This document shows positions 52,829 through 62,155 of a stretch of DNA of 64,000 nt, piece after piece. This DNA comes from Mycobacteriaceae bacterium (GTDB lineage: Bacteria > Actinomycetota > Actinomycetes > Mycobacteriales > Mycobacteriaceae), in contig JAIEPH010000018.1 of NCBI GenBank assembly GCA_019749805.1, positions 1 through 64,000 on the forward strand, given 5' to 3'. The notes beneath the pieces were generated by a model. It worked only from the letters and a program-made list of their open reading frames with translations, had not been told where the DNA came from and ran no database searches. Both the position numbers and the translations under genes were made by a program. Every line of letters starts with the position of its first letter. The stretch's first letter is position 1.

Positions 52829-53693
52829 GGTTGTTCTCCTCCCCCGCAGCTGGCGCACTGTGCACCGACCGCGGTGTTGTTCGAAGTGCGCTGCGGCGCA
52901 CCAGCACTGACCACGACATGGATTGAAGGCCGGTGAATCCGCGTCCCCAGGTGCGCGCCGCCAGGCGGTGCGGGTGGGCGAACACCCAGTGATAGATCGG
53001 CCGATCCGGGCGGCGCTGCGGCTCGGCCCACGGGCCACAGCAGTGTCCGTGCGCCCGGTGCACATCGGCCAGTACGGCGGCTCCTAGCCAGCCCAACTGC
53101 TCGCAATGCCACCCGGCGTCAAGGCCGCCCCGTTGCGCGGCGCGCATTCCCGCTTCGTCGATGCGCGTGCCGGCGTAGATCATGACCGGGCCGCGGTAGT
53201 CGGTGGCCCACGTGCGGTTCTCGACGGTCTTGCCCCCGAGGTCGTCGGGGACCAGCAGCAACGATGCCCAGGGCCGCCGCAGCGTCAGCGCCATTGCCCT
53301 GCCGCCAGCTCTAAACGGCGCTGTCGGCGGGTTGGCCACATCGAGCAGCACGTCGCGGTGGCACGCGGGGTCGCCCAGCGCGCAGGTGCAGGCCAGGTCC
53401 CGGCCAGCGAGGTCCTCGGCGATGGCGGTGAGCACATCTTGGCGCCCTGCCAGCCACACCGCGTATTCGCTTACAGCGCCCATCCGTTGGATCGGGTTGC
53501 CGCCGCGGTCAAAGGGATTGGCGAACGGCGTGCCCGCAGCGACCGACGCGGCATGCTGGGCACCAGTGCGCGCCGACTCCACCACCGGGCGCGGGTCCAA
53601 ATCGGTGAGCTGAACTTCGGCCCAGCGAGCTGCTCGTCGAAGTGTTGAGCTTGCCATCGTCGCTCCTGTGCTGAATCGGTTACGTGATGTCAT
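52815..53693 (-). CDS. DUF4326-ASCH fusion protein
   Basis: The protein has 292 residues. About residues 50-125 carry a DUF4326-like domain (NPFDRGGNPIQRMGAVSEYA, then LACTCALGDPACHRDVLLD). About residues 133-250 match an ASCH domain (MALTLRRPWASLLLVPDDLG, then KTVENRTWATDYRG and YAGTRID), a putative RNA-binding/modification-reading fold related to PUA and EVE. Such pairing is unusual to see inside a conjugation operon. The start is 53693, or 53657 (MASSTLRR). It overlaps the upstream gene by ATGA. Confidence 0.7.
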   Translation of the reverse strand: MTSRNRFSTGATMASSTLRRAARWAEVQLTDLDPRPVVESARTGAQHAASVAAGTPFANPFDRGGNPIQRMGAVSEYAVWLAGRQDVLTAIAEDLAGRDLACTCALGDPACHRDVLLDVANPPTAPFRAGGRAMALTLRRPWASLLLVPDDLGGKTVENRTWATDYRGPVMIYAGTRIDEAGMRAAQRGGLDAGWHCEQLGWLGAAVLADVHRAHGHCCGPWAEPQRRPDRPIYHWVFAHPHRLAARTWGRGFTGLQSMSWSVLVRRSALRTTPRSVHSAPAAGEENNRDDK

Positions 53694-55717
53694 GGCGGTG
53701 TTGGGCCGTTTCGTCCCGGCGCAGGCGCGGAACGGGGCCTATCCGATCCCCGCGGGCCTTGGTCGCCGCTGGTGGGCTTGTTCGGGCTGGTCGGTTGTGC
53801 CCGGCTTGTTTCGGTGCGGTTGGGCTGCGGCGGGGAAGCCGGCGTACGACCGGGTGCGTTGGGAGGTTGTTGTTGGTGCTGTCCCTTGCCGTTGCGGTGG
53901 CGCAGGTGCGATGCGGCGTGCTGGGCCGCCCCGGCGGCCGCCGCGGCTGCTGCAACCTCGGGAGCAGCGACCTTGGTGGCCGTCCTGGCCGCACCCGAGG
54001 CCGCAGCCGAGGACACCTTGGCGGAAGCGCCTTTTCGGGTCGCGGTGCTGGCTGTGCGCGCCCCCGGCGTCGATGCCCCGGTCCCGCCATCGCCGTGGGG
54101 ACCGCGGCCCGGCCCTGTTGGTCCCGGACGGCTGGCGGCTCCGGTTGACGGCGCCGACGGTGGTTTGCGGTTGGACTTAGCCGGTGGGTGGGCTTGTCGC
54201 CCCGGCGCTTTGGGGCTGTTCGCGGTGTCGCTGTCGGACGTTTCTTGGCTGCTTCGACGCTCGCTAAGTTGTGACCGTAGTTTGCCCAGTCGCCGCCCCG
54301 CGTAGTCCACACCTTCCATGCCCTGTCCCATGCGCACGGTGTTGCGCAGCACAGCGCCGCCGATCCGTACCGGGCCGGGGATTCCTCGATCACCGAACGC
54401 GCGCAGCAGATGGCGAAAGCCGATGGCGCCGCCGATGCCCAGCAGAAGCAGAACCATGATCTTGGCCATCGGGTGGGTCATGGCGATCGTGCCGGGCAGC
54501 GCGCCGCGGGTCACGTTGGCCATCAAGATCACCAGAATTCCCAAACCCGCTGTGGCCACGACCATTTCCACACCGTGAACGATGAGTTTGAGCGCGGTGC
54601 GTTTGGCGAACTGCCGTTGGGGCCCGGGCGCGACAGCGACCGCCGCGGCGGGCACGATTACCAGCACGTTCCAAAACGCCTTGAACCCGACGCGGATCAC
54701 CTCGCAGCCGACATAGTCGACCGCGAACAGCACGAAGAAGATCGCCAGGATCAAGAACGCGAACAGGCCGACGGAGATGGTGTTGAGCTGCTGGGCGTAC
54801 TCGAGTGCAGACAGGTCGCAATAGCGCATCGCGTGCGCGGGCGCGGCGCTGTTCCCTGCGGTCAGCGCACTGTTGTACAGCTGTGCGCAGCCGGGCACAT
54901 CATCGATGATCTTGCCGAAATTGATGAGCTGAATCGGTTGGCGCACTGTGACATCGACAAGCCAAGTGGTCAACTGCTCCAGCTGCGCCTCGCTGCCTCC
55001 TGGGGCCAGCGCACCGTTATTGGCCACCCCTTGCGACACGGTGAACCCCACGGTCCTGCCGATTCCCAAGATGCCGTTGTCGCCGGCGATCTCGCCGACG
55101 GGGTCGCGCAAGAAGATCGCGGCCAAGACGATCACCAGGACGCCGCTGAAGATGATTCCGATGCCGCTGCCCACACCGCGGGTCAGCGCCACAACTCCGC
55201 CGATGGCCGCGCAGATCGTCATCGCGCCCGGCACCAGATAGAGCCGGTTGACCACGTCGGTGATGTTGGCCAGTACCGGGCTGGCGATCGCCGCCAGCCA
55301 GCCCAGCCACGTTGTGGACAGCGCGAACTTGACAAACCAAATTCCCACCGCGCAGATGCACACCAGCACCGCGCATTCGAATCCCAGCCAGCCGGCCAGC
55401 TGCGTGTAGGTCAGCGCGGTGCCCACCTTGGACAGCAGCGCCGGTCCCCACGTGTCGGGTGAAACCCCGAAATCTGGTCCCTGCTCGACAATGGCCTCGG
55501 TCATCGGAACGACTGAGACGAAGTGCGAACCGATCGGCATGTTGTAGCTGTCGTGCAGTCCAGTCCACGACAACGCGCCACTGATGCCCTGCGCCGCTGC
55601 CATCGGCGCGGTGAGCACTGCCAGCAGCGCACCACCCCAAATCAGTTGGGCCGCCAGCCACACGCGCCGCACCCGCGGATGCGTGTACAGCCAGGCCGCC
55701 ACCAGTGAACTCACCAC
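53690..55717 (-). CDS. VirB6-like conjugation channel membrane protein
   Basis: The protein has 675 residues. There is a hydrophobic signal-like segment at about 18-42, then roughly seven to eight membrane helices to residue 455, including CAVLVCICAVGIWFVKFALS and VGLFAFLILAIFFVLFAVDY. The last 220 residues are a basic, Ser/Pro/Ala-rich cytoplasmic tail. The topology matches VirB6/TrbL-type channel subunits of type IV secretion. It lies just after the VirB4 gene and overlaps it by 7 bases. The long disordered tail is notable. Confidence 0.8.
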   Translation of the reverse strand: MVSSLVAAWLYTHPRVRRVWLAAQLIWGGALLAVLTAPMAAAQGISGALSWTGLHDSYNMPIGSHFVSVVPMTEAIVEQGPDFGVSPDTWGPALLSKVGTALTYTQLAGWLGFECAVLVCICAVGIWFVKFALSTTWLGWLAAIASPVLANITDVVNRLYLVPGAMTICAAIGGVVALTRGVGSGIGIIFSGVLVIVLAAIFLRDPVGEIAGDNGILGIGRTVGFTVSQGVANNGALAPGGSEAQLEQLTTWLVDVTVRQPIQLINFGKIIDDVPGCAQLYNSALTAGNSAAPAHAMRYCDLSALEYAQQLNTISVGLFAFLILAIFFVLFAVDYVGCEVIRVGFKAFWNVLVIVPAAAVAVAPGPQRQFAKRTALKLIVHGVEMVVATAGLGILVILMANVTRGALPGTIAMTHPMAKIMVLLLLGIGGAIGFRHLLRAFGDRGIPGPVRIGGAVLRNTVRMGQGMEGVDYAGRRLGKLRSQLSERRSSQETSDSDTANSPKAPGRQAHPPAKSNRKPPSAPSTGAASRPGPTGPGRGPHGDGGTGASTPGARTASTATRKGASAKVSSAAASGAARTATKVAAPEVAAAAAAAGAAQHAASHLRHRNGKGQHQQQPPNAPGRTPASPPQPNRTETSRAQPTSPNKPTSGDQGPRGSDRPRSAPAPGRNGPTPP

Positions 55718-58542
55718 GGCGACCCCTCGGCGCTGGCCGTCTCATCGAGATAGCGGGTGTCAAAGGCCTCCACGAGCTCTGGCTGCACCGGCTCGAGCAG
55801 ATCGACGAGCCCGACCCGGCCGAAATCGTCGATGAAATAGGCATACCCGTGCCCGTCCTCGGTGCGGGTCTGCATGACTTCGGGGTACTCGTCGGGATTG
55901 ATTCCCAATTTCTTGAACGCAGACCGTGCATAGTCACGTTCGGTGGGTTTGAACGGGGTGATCACCCGCATCGGCAGGTTCTGGGCGCCGATACCGTCGA
56001 AATCCTCAGCGTGCTGCGATATTCCGATCAGCCCGTAGCGTTCCTTGCGGCCTTGGGTGGCGATGCGCATGGCATCTTTGCGTCCCACCGGCGAGCACAG
56101 ATAGGTGCGGGCCTCCTCGGCGACAAACCATCCGAACCCGCCCGGGCGGCGCCGCTCCGGATCGGTGTAGGTCAGCCGTGTCAGCGATGCGATCAGCCCG
56201 TAGATCGCCAGGCCGGCGCGCGCGCGCCGGGACTGGCGCTGGTAGAGGTGCAGCTCGTCGGTTTCGGCGATCTCGGGCAACTCCAGGGACGCCGTCACCC
56301 AGATCACGGCGTCCTTCTCAGCGATCGGCGGGACGGGCAGCGCGTCGTCGAACACCGCCTGCAGGTAGTCCACCGCTGCCCACGAATTGAGCTTCGCGGT
56401 CAACGCGGCATACTCTGTGCGCTGCGCTCCGGTCAACTCATTGAGGTAGCGCACCAACGCGCCCATGCTGGGCGCTACCTGCTGGCCCGGGCGCAGCAGA
56501 AAGCTCAGCTGCCCCGCCAGCTCTGAATCTGGTTCGACGCCCATCATCGGCAACAGGTGATCAAGGGTGTGCTCCACGGCGACCTTGGGCGGGAAGATCC
56601 TCAACGCGTCGAGCGACCACTGCCCGCCGGTGGGGTCGATAACTGCCACCCGATCGCCGTGGTGCGCCAGCGCCGGCACCCACTCCTGCATGGTGCCGGG
56701 GTCGATGATCGACGCCTGCGACCCGCGCTTGATCAGTGCGTCAACCACCCGCTTGCACGCTTGCGATTTCCCACCGCCGGGCGCGCCGATGAACAAAATG
56801 CCCGGCGCCCCACGGCGTTTCGTGGTTCCTTCCAGGTCGATCAGCACCGGGGTGGGCCGACGGGTGGCCAGATTGCGCGCCAACAGGATGCCGGTCTGAT
56901 TGCCCAGCTCGCTGGACACCAGCGGTGCAAAACGCGCCCAGTGGCTGGTGGTGGTCGGCTGGCCGAACTGGCTGCGCGGTGCGCGCTCCTCACTGCCGGG
57001 ATGACCGATCTGCCACAACGAACGTTGCGCACCACGCGGCTGGGCCACCGAGGTGTCCAGTTCCTCCGCGAAATGGGTTCGCAGCTGTTGTGCGGCATAG
57101 GAGGCGGCGTGGCGCGATCGTGAACCGACGGCGATGACGGTGGTCCACTCCGCTTCGCGTTCCAGATTGCTGGCCTCCAGCTCGGCGTTGTAGTCCTCTG
57201 CAGCTTCGTAGCGCCGAGCCAGATCAGAGGCGCTGGCGCGGCGACTACCACGTTGAAAGGACTGGTCTTCGAGATTTCGCTGCGCGAAATCGACGCGGTT
57301 GAGCGCCTTCTCACGCGGGCGTACCGTCACGTGCTGATACCAGTCGACACTGGCGTCTACCTCGACGTCGTAGGCCGACAGCAGGTATTCGGCCCGCGGA
57401 TAGGCCAACCCGGTGCGTGGCAGCTGCGCCACCGGCAGCAGCGCCTGGTAGCTGTCGATACCGGTGCGTGTGGTGATCCGCAGTATCGGGGCCAGGGAGG
57501 GAAGATGGCGGCGAAGCCAGGAGCGGTGTTGGCGGCGGGCCCGCTGGTCCCCCTCGTCGAAGTCGGCTGGCATGTCCTCGAATTCGGCCGCCGTGAGCCG
57601 GTCGGGGCCGCCTTCACTGTGTGGGAAGGGTGTGTCGGCGGCCCCCAGCGTCCAGCGCCGGTGATACAGCCATTGAATTTGACGTGGGGTGGCCGGTCGT
57701 GGCGCGAACTGGTCAGGGATGTGCTGAAGGATCTCGTCGACCAGCTCGCGATATCCCTCCAGGGTGGTCGGATCGTCGTGGTCTCGTCCGACCACCGCGC
57801 CCCATCCCCGCGCGAGCGTGCCGGCCCCGCTGCGCCCGGCCATGCCGGCGTCAACCGGGATGCGCACCCCGAAGATCTGTTCGTAGAACGGTTCGATCGT
57901 CAGAACGGGCTCCCAATCGCGCACCTCGCGCACCCAACCGGGTTTGGTCTGGAATTCGCCCAGCATTCGGCGTTTGAGTCGGCGCGCGCTCAGCGGCGCA
58001 CACACGCTCCAAAAGACCATGCCCGAGGGCAGTTGACGCACCAACGGTCGATGGCCCTCGGCCACTGCGCGCTTGTCGTCATAGGGCAGCATTCCCCCGG
58101 GTTGGCCGGCCAAGATGAACTCCGCGTACACCCCGCCGTGGGTGAACACCAGGTTGCCGATCACCGCTTTGGGCGGCGACAACCACCGGTCGCGTTTGCC
58201 GCGTGCAGCCGCGCGCGCCTGCGTGCTGAAAAGGCTTGTGAACAGCCACATCATCCGGTACAGCGGGCTGGGCCTGCTCACCGGGGCTTGGCGCGCCAGA
58301 AAGGTCAATGCCAACGTGATGGCTGCGCCGTAGATGAAAATCGCCAGCGCATAACCGGAATCGAACCAGTTCCAGCTGGCCCACAGCGTGGCTGAACCGG
58401 CGAGCAGAAATGTCGCGCCGTCCCAGATCCGCCACGGACCCCCTCGCAGCGCAGTGTTGTCGTCGATATGGGATATATAGAACGGGAAGTCGCGGACGTC
58501 GGCGAAAACCCGTGCAGTCTCCTGGCTTTCAGTGTCAGCCAT
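55711..58542 (-). CDS. virB4: VirB4-family conjugation ATPase with N-terminal membrane domain
   Basis: The 943-residue ATPase powers pilus/channel assembly. Two membrane helices near 35-85 form a PrgI/VirB3-like N-terminus fused to the ATPase. Walker A is GAPGGGKS (about 585-592), with a Walker B-like FVAEEART near 804 and the VirB4 C-terminal block YGLIGISQHAEDF. The PTGGQWSLDALRIF region is typical of actinobacterial TraC/VirB4 proteins. The start overlaps the small gene at 58535, and the stop overlaps VirB6. All motifs intact. Confidence 0.9.
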   Translation of the reverse strand: MADTESQETARVFADVRDFPFYISHIDDNTALRGGPWRIWDGATFLLAGSATLWASWNWFDSGYALAIFIYGAAITLALTFLARQAPVSRPSPLYRMMWLFTSLFSTQARAAARGKRDRWLSPPKAVIGNLVFTHGGVYAEFILAGQPGGMLPYDDKRAVAEGHRPLVRQLPSGMVFWSVCAPLSARRLKRRMLGEFQTKPGWVREVRDWEPVLTIEPFYEQIFGVRIPVDAGMAGRSGAGTLARGWGAVVGRDHDDPTTLEGYRELVDEILQHIPDQFAPRPATPRQIQWLYHRRWTLGAADTPFPHSEGGPDRLTAAEFEDMPADFDEGDQRARRQHRSWLRRHLPSLAPILRITTRTGIDSYQALLPVAQLPRTGLAYPRAEYLLSAYDVEVDASVDWYQHVTVRPREKALNRVDFAQRNLEDQSFQRGSRRASASDLARRYEAAEDYNAELEASNLEREAEWTTVIAVGSRSRHAASYAAQQLRTHFAEELDTSVAQPRGAQRSLWQIGHPGSEERAPRSQFGQPTTTSHWARFAPLVSSELGNQTGILLARNLATRRPTPVLIDLEGTTKRRGAPGILFIGAPGGGKSQACKRVVDALIKRGSQASIIDPGTMQEWVPALAHHGDRVAVIDPTGGQWSLDALRIFPPKVAVEHTLDHLLPMMGVEPDSELAGQLSFLLRPGQQVAPSMGALVRYLNELTGAQRTEYAALTAKLNSWAAVDYLQAVFDDALPVPPIAEKDAVIWVTASLELPEIAETDELHLYQRQSRRARAGLAIYGLIASLTRLTYTDPERRRPGGFGWFVAEEARTYLCSPVGRKDAMRIATQGRKERYGLIGISQHAEDFDGIGAQNLPMRVITPFKPTERDYARSAFKKLGINPDEYPEVMQTRTEDGHGYAYFIDDFGRVGLVDLLEPVQPELVEAFDTRYLDETASAEGSPW

Positions 58543-58729
58543 CGCTGTGGCCTCGTGATTGCGCTACCGGGTCCACGCCGCCGAGGACGAATGCGCCGAA
58601 AGCAGGGACGTAACGGTGGAGCGCGCCGCCGAATCCGCTCAGCGCGATCGCCCGCGCCGGGTGATGAGCGTTGTGCTCTCCGGCAACCCGCGCCAGCACC
58701 TCACCGCTGGGCGGCGTGGATTGGATCAT
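58535..58729 (-). CDS. small hypothetical protein coupled to VirB4
   Basis: The 64-residue frame MIQSTPPSGEVLARVAGEHN and so on overlaps the VirB4 start by 8 bases. Contains a Gly/Phe-rich stretch (SGFGGALHRYVPAFGAFVLGG) that might associate with membranes. Not recognised; supported by tight packing. Confidence 0.5.
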   Translation of the reverse strand: MIQSTPPSGEVLARVAGEHNAHHPARAIALSGFGGALHRYVPAFGAFVLGGVDPVAQSRGHSDG

Positions 58730-58759
58730 TGGCTTTCCCCCACCGTTGGCTGTCTTGAA

Positions 58760-59035
58760 TCAGCGGCCGTACTGGCCGACGGTGACGCCGTCGCCGTGTC
58801 GGTCGATGGTTTCTTTGAACGAGGCTGACAGCCCGACCGCGCCGAGAACCAGTGCAGACAGCGCGATTCCGCCGATGATCTTGCCTGCGGCCGCGCCAAC
58901 ACCGCGGGCAAGCGCGAATCCTCCGGTCACCACGCCGCAGATGATGACGACGATCGACAGCGGCACCTTCGCCGACTCCCAAAACCCGGGCACGGCCGTG
59001 AACAAGTCGCCGGCGGCGACTACCGTTTCCACCAT
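58760..59035 (-). CDS. small two-helix membrane protein, pilin-like (VirB2/TrbC position)
   Basis: The protein has 91 residues. Helices at about 26-46 (LSIVVIICGVVTGGFALARG) and 50-70 (AAGKIIGGIALSALVLGAVG) are separated by a short loop. Size, topology and placement between TcpC and VirB4 fit a VirB2-type pilin or equivalent actinobacterial subunit. No leader is apparent. Proposed on position and hydrophobicity only. Confidence 0.6.
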   Translation of the reverse strand: MVETVVAAGDLFTAVPGFWESAKVPLSIVVIICGVVTGGFALARGVGAAAGKIIGGIALSALVLGAVGLSASFKETIDRHGDGVTVGQYGR

Positions 59036-59068
59036 TTCGAATCTCTCCTCACATCTTGTTGGGGCTTG

Positions 59069-60004
59069 TTACTTGGTTGGCGGCGTTGACGTGGCCACCG
59101 GGACCGGGTCGTCGTCTTGCGAGACGGCCGGCGCTGGGTCGATCGCGGCCACTGACCAGCGCCCGCCCAGGCCGCGCAGTGTCAGCGGGTAGGTCAGCTG
59201 TGCGGGGGCGTATTGCGAAGTCACGGCGTTCACGTTGGCCAGGATTCGAACTGTTTCGCCGTCGGCGGGAACGGCTGCCGGCTTCGCCGTGGCGGTGACC
59301 GCGGTGACGGTTGCGCTCTGGTAGGCATCACCGAGACCGACCAGCAGCGCATCGGAGGTGACGTAGCGCTCGACGCCGCCGGCCGCGGTCAGATAGGCGC
59401 TGATGAACCCGGCGACCACTTGATAGGCGGGGTCGGCTTGGCCGAGCGTGGTCGGGTAGCTCATTGGCAGGTCCGCTCCGGGGCCGGGGCCGCCGACGCG
59501 GGCCGGAAGGCCCAGCGCGCGCGGACCGAACTGCGACCACAGCACCGGCACCCGATACACCGCCCGGGTGGGTGACGCCGACTCGTAGGGCCGCTCAGTG
59601 ACCCCGACGACCACCGAATACACCTCGCCGGTGGCGTCCTTGCCGGCCACACCCTCGTAGGTGACCGCAACCACAGTGGGCGCGCCGATCACCACAGCCG
59701 GAGTGGAGGGCAGGGTGAGGTCGCTCGACGACAGCGAGACGAACTGAGCCAAGCTGGCGGTGTCCTGCGACGTCGCGGTCAGCCACACCGACACGTAATC
59801 TTGGGCGAACGAACCCACCACAGCCGACTTGTTGACCACCGTGCGGGCCGGGCCGACCACATCGGTCGGAGTCCCAAAAATCAGCTGCCACACCAGGTTT
59901 AGCCCGGCCAGCGTCGCCAGCGCGAGCACGACCGGTCGGCCCATCCTCGCGCCGAGCGACCCCGACGTTGCCAACCGGGAGCGCCACGTGTTGTTCAGCC
60001 TCAT
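59069..60004 (-). CDS. tcpC: TcpC-family conjugal transfer protein
   Basis: The protein has 311 residues. One membrane helix near 24-45 (VLALATLAGLNLVWQLIFG) anchors a large outside part with two NTF2-like domains. Landmarks are FAQDYVSVWLTATSQD, VPVLWSQFGPRALGLPARVG and the C-terminal GLGGRWSVAAIDP. This is the TcpC/VirB8-like fold found in Gram-positive conjugation systems. The start overlaps the upstream stop by ATGA. It is a core component, probably bridging VirB6 and the pilin. Confidence 0.88.
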   Translation of the reverse strand: MRLNNTWRSRLATSGSLGARMGRPVVLALATLAGLNLVWQLIFGTPTDVVGPARTVVNKSAVVGSFAQDYVSVWLTATSQDTASLAQFVSLSSSDLTLPSTPAVVIGAPTVVAVTYEGVAGKDATGEVYSVVVGVTERPYESASPTRAVYRVPVLWSQFGPRALGLPARVGGPGPGADLPMSYPTTLGQADPAYQVVAGFISAYLTAAGGVERYVTSDALLVGLGDAYQSATVTAVTATAKPAAVPADGETVRILANVNAVTSQYAPAQLTYPLTLRGLGGRWSVAAIDPAPAVSQDDDPVPVATSTPPTK

Positions 60005-60654
60005 CGTGGGCGCCCGCTCTCGAGGCGGGCGGCCACGGCTTCGCGCATCGCCACCCCGATGCTCGCCCGTTGGCGGGCATCCAGATCGGCCACACGAGTG
60101 AGCCAGTCATACATTCTGGCGTCGGCCTCTGCCGCCTCCAGGGCGGCGTGTCGCCATACCGCGGCATCATCGGGATCGGCCATCTGCAAGGCCTGCGCGT
60201 GCACCCACGCCATGCCCTTGCCGTTGCCCAGCGGCGAGGCCGCATACAGCAGCGCAGCAAACGGGTAGACCGCCGACGTCAGCCACAGCCGCGCCGACTG
60301 GCGATCACAGCGTGCGCGCTGCCCGACCGCGACAACGCTGAGCATTTCTTCGGCGGCCCTGATCGCTTGTCCGGGCGAGTCGATGCCCGCCTCAGCGTGC
60401 GCATCCTGCAGATGTCTGTTGCGGTCGGCGACGGCTTCACCGGCCAACCTGATGGCCACGAACAACAGCGCACACCACGCCCACAGGTCGTGAAGGTGAC
60501 CGTCGAGACAGGCCACGGTGACCGTGAGAACCAGCACGGTTGCGGCGCCGTCGATTGCGAGGCGCTCATCGTCGCTGTCGCGCCAGCCTGTCAGCGAGAC
60601 CCGCGCCAACCACGTGGTCCATCGCGAAGAGTTGGCGGCGATGTTGGTGTTCAT
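60001..60654 (-). CDS. membrane protein sharing a segment with the VirD4/TraG coupling protein
   Basis: The protein has 217 residues. Two hydrophobic stretches near 36-70 are followed by LLYAASPLGNGKGMAWVHAQ and DLDARQRASIGVAMREAVAA. The coupling protein at the right edge has FLYAASPQGNGEGMDWVLRA and MDPRQRDSVAITMRKAI in the same order. So this protein carries the all-alpha domain of TraG without its ATPase. It might modulate or dimerise with the coupling protein, or be a duplicated fragment retained for another role. It overlaps both neighbours. Confidence 0.7.
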   Translation of the reverse strand: MNTNIAANSSRWTTWLARVSLTGWRDSDDERLAIDGAATVLVLTVTVACLDGHLHDLWAWCALLFVAIRLAGEAVADRNRHLQDAHAEAGIDSPGQAIRAAEEMLSVVAVGQRARCDRQSARLWLTSAVYPFAALLYAASPLGNGKGMAWVHAQALQMADPDDAAVWRHAALEAAEADARMYDWLTRVADLDARQRASIGVAMREAVAARLESGRPR

Positions 60655-61679
60655 CAGATCGGCTCGTGTCCAATGATTTTCAGGCTGCCGATCGCGAACT
60701 TCGCGTCCACCGGGTCGGTGTTCACCGGCTGCCCGAAGATGGGATCAGCGCTGCCAGGGGCAGGTGTTGCTGTCGGCGCGCCCTCGGTGAAGATGTCGGT
60801 CAGGCCCCCCGTCCCAGGGGCAGGCGTGGCCGACGGCTGCGGTTCGGCCGGGGGGCGCGATGTCTGACGGATCAACATCGTGATCCGCGACGCCAGAACG
60901 CGCTTGACCGGAATTACTGCCTCGCCGTGAACATTGCCGGTGTCCTGGGTCATTAACGTCTTGTCGGTGTCGTTGAACATGTACTGCACCGTGGTCACCA
61001 CTCGGTGCTGCGACCACTGCGACGCCCCGCTGGCATCCTTACCCACCCAGCCCGGGGTGAGGGAAATGGCGGTGATCACATATGTTTTCGACAAATCGAT
61101 GTCAATGACCTGTCCATCGACACCGTTGCGCACACACACGAACGCGTTGCGCGGATCGCTGCCAGTCATCGTTTGCGCCGACGTGGATCCCGCCGGGCAA
61201 GACCCGGCCGCATCTGCGCTGTAGGGCAGCGGACGGTCAACCCCCGGACCTTCCGGCGTCGGCGTCGGTGCAGGTTTGGCAACCGCTACGGCGGCAGGCT
61301 CAGCCACCGAGTCGCGCGCTCCCGAAGGGGTCTGGTCGCCCCCGGAGTAAAACATCACCCCGGCTACCAAGGCAATCACCACAGCCGCGGCGGCCAGGCC
61401 AGCGAAACCGGTCGCGACCTTATGGTCAAACCGCTGCGGCGGCGCGGGTGCGTCGTCGTCGCGCGCCGGATCCCCCTCGTCTAGATCGACGGGCTGCATC
61501 TCACCCACACCGGCGGGCTCTTCGGCCACGACCGTCTCAACCTCGACGCCCTCTACCTCAACTTCGACGCGCTCCGCCTCGCCGTCGGCGCCGTAACCCG
61601 CCTCGGTGTCGTAATCGTCGTCTTCCTCGGTGATTTGGCGTGCCAACCAGACCGCATCAGCTTCATCAGGGGCACTCAT
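60654..61679 (-). CDS. single-pass surface protein with a C-terminal beta domain
   Basis: The protein has 341 residues. The acidic cytoplasmic N-terminus (about 1-85) precedes one membrane helix (about 90-112, FAGLAAAAVVIALVAGVMFY). A Pro-rich linker then leads to a discoidin-like beta domain (about 165-270; VIDIDLSKTYVITAISLTPG, VVTTVQYMFND). The tail is Pro-rich again. It may contact the recipient cell or the channel exterior. The start shares one base with the upstream stop, and the stop/start TGATG joins it to the next gene. Confidence 0.65.
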   Translation of the reverse strand: MSAPDEADAVWLARQITEEDDDYDTEAGYGADGEAERVEVEVEGVEVETVVAEEPAGVGEMQPVDLDEGDPARDDDAPAPPQRFDHKVATGFAGLAAAAVVIALVAGVMFYSGGDQTPSGARDSVAEPAAVAVAKPAPTPTPEGPGVDRPLPYSADAAGSCPAGSTSAQTMTGSDPRNAFVCVRNGVDGQVIDIDLSKTYVITAISLTPGWVGKDASGASQWSQHRVVTTVQYMFNDTDKTLMTQDTGNVHGEAVIPVKRVLASRITMLIRQTSRPPAEPQPSATPAPGTGGLTDIFTEGAPTATPAPGSADPIFGQPVNTDPVDAKFAIGSLKIIGHEPI

Positions 61680-62104
61680 CGCCGCTCACCCCCGTGCTGG
61701 ATGACCCGCAGCGTCGCCGTGCACGGACGTCGCCGTTGCTGCATGAACCGCACGCCCGCGCCCGAATCCACCGGCGGCGGGGTTGGCGGCTGCCACCCCG
61801 CGCTTGGGCCGGTCCACACCGCCGGCCACACCGGCGCCGCGGTGGGCATTCCGTAAACGTCCCGTCCTGACGAATAGGCGTTCACGAACTGATTGGCGAC
61901 CGGATACTGGCCGACCCCGTGACCGGCGGCCTGGCCGCAGCCTTGTCGAGGCCGACCCAGCGCCCGAGCAACCACTAGCACAACCGCGACAACGGGTATA
62001 ACCAGGATAATTCCGCCGGCCAGCGACATCATCGCGGCCACCCCCTGCGGCATCGCCGCCAACGCGAGGACAAAAGCGGCTACAGCCGCTACGCTCACCT
62101 TCAT
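61676..62104 (-). CDS. membrane protein at the start of the transfer operon
   Basis: The protein has 142 residues. Hydrophobic helices at about 3-25 and 27-48 (LAGGIILVIPVVAVVLVVAR) are followed by a Tyr/Pro/Gly-rich polar tail. It overlaps the next gene by ATGA and lies 52 bp from a divergent gene, so the promoter for the whole minus-strand transfer operon is probably in that gap. Not recognised. Confidence 0.6.
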   Translation of the reverse strand: MKVSVAAVAAFVLALAAMPQGVAAMMSLAGGIILVIPVVAVVLVVARALGRPRQGCGQAAGHGVGQYPVANQFVNAYSSGRDVYGMPTAAPVWPAVWTGPSAGWQPPTPPPVDSGAGVRFMQQRRRPCTATLRVIQHGGERR

Positions 62105-62155
62105 GAGTGCTGATTCTGTCAGAATAAAGCAGCAAGAGCAATAGGTAAACGAACT
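62105..62155. promoter_or_regulatory. short divergent promoter region
   Basis: A 51-bp AT-rich gap between divergent transfer genes (contains TGATTCTGTCAGAATAAAGC). TTCTGTCAGAA is an inverted repeat (TTCTG/CAGAA with T centre) that may be an operator. Confidence 0.5.

Noticed and set aside
54410..55462. 350-residue plus-strand frame opposite the VirB6-like gene
   Set aside because: Asp/His-rich antisense shadow of the membrane protein gene.
57253..58395. 380-residue plus-strand frame opposite VirB4
   Set aside because: Antisense of the conserved ATPase; no motifs.
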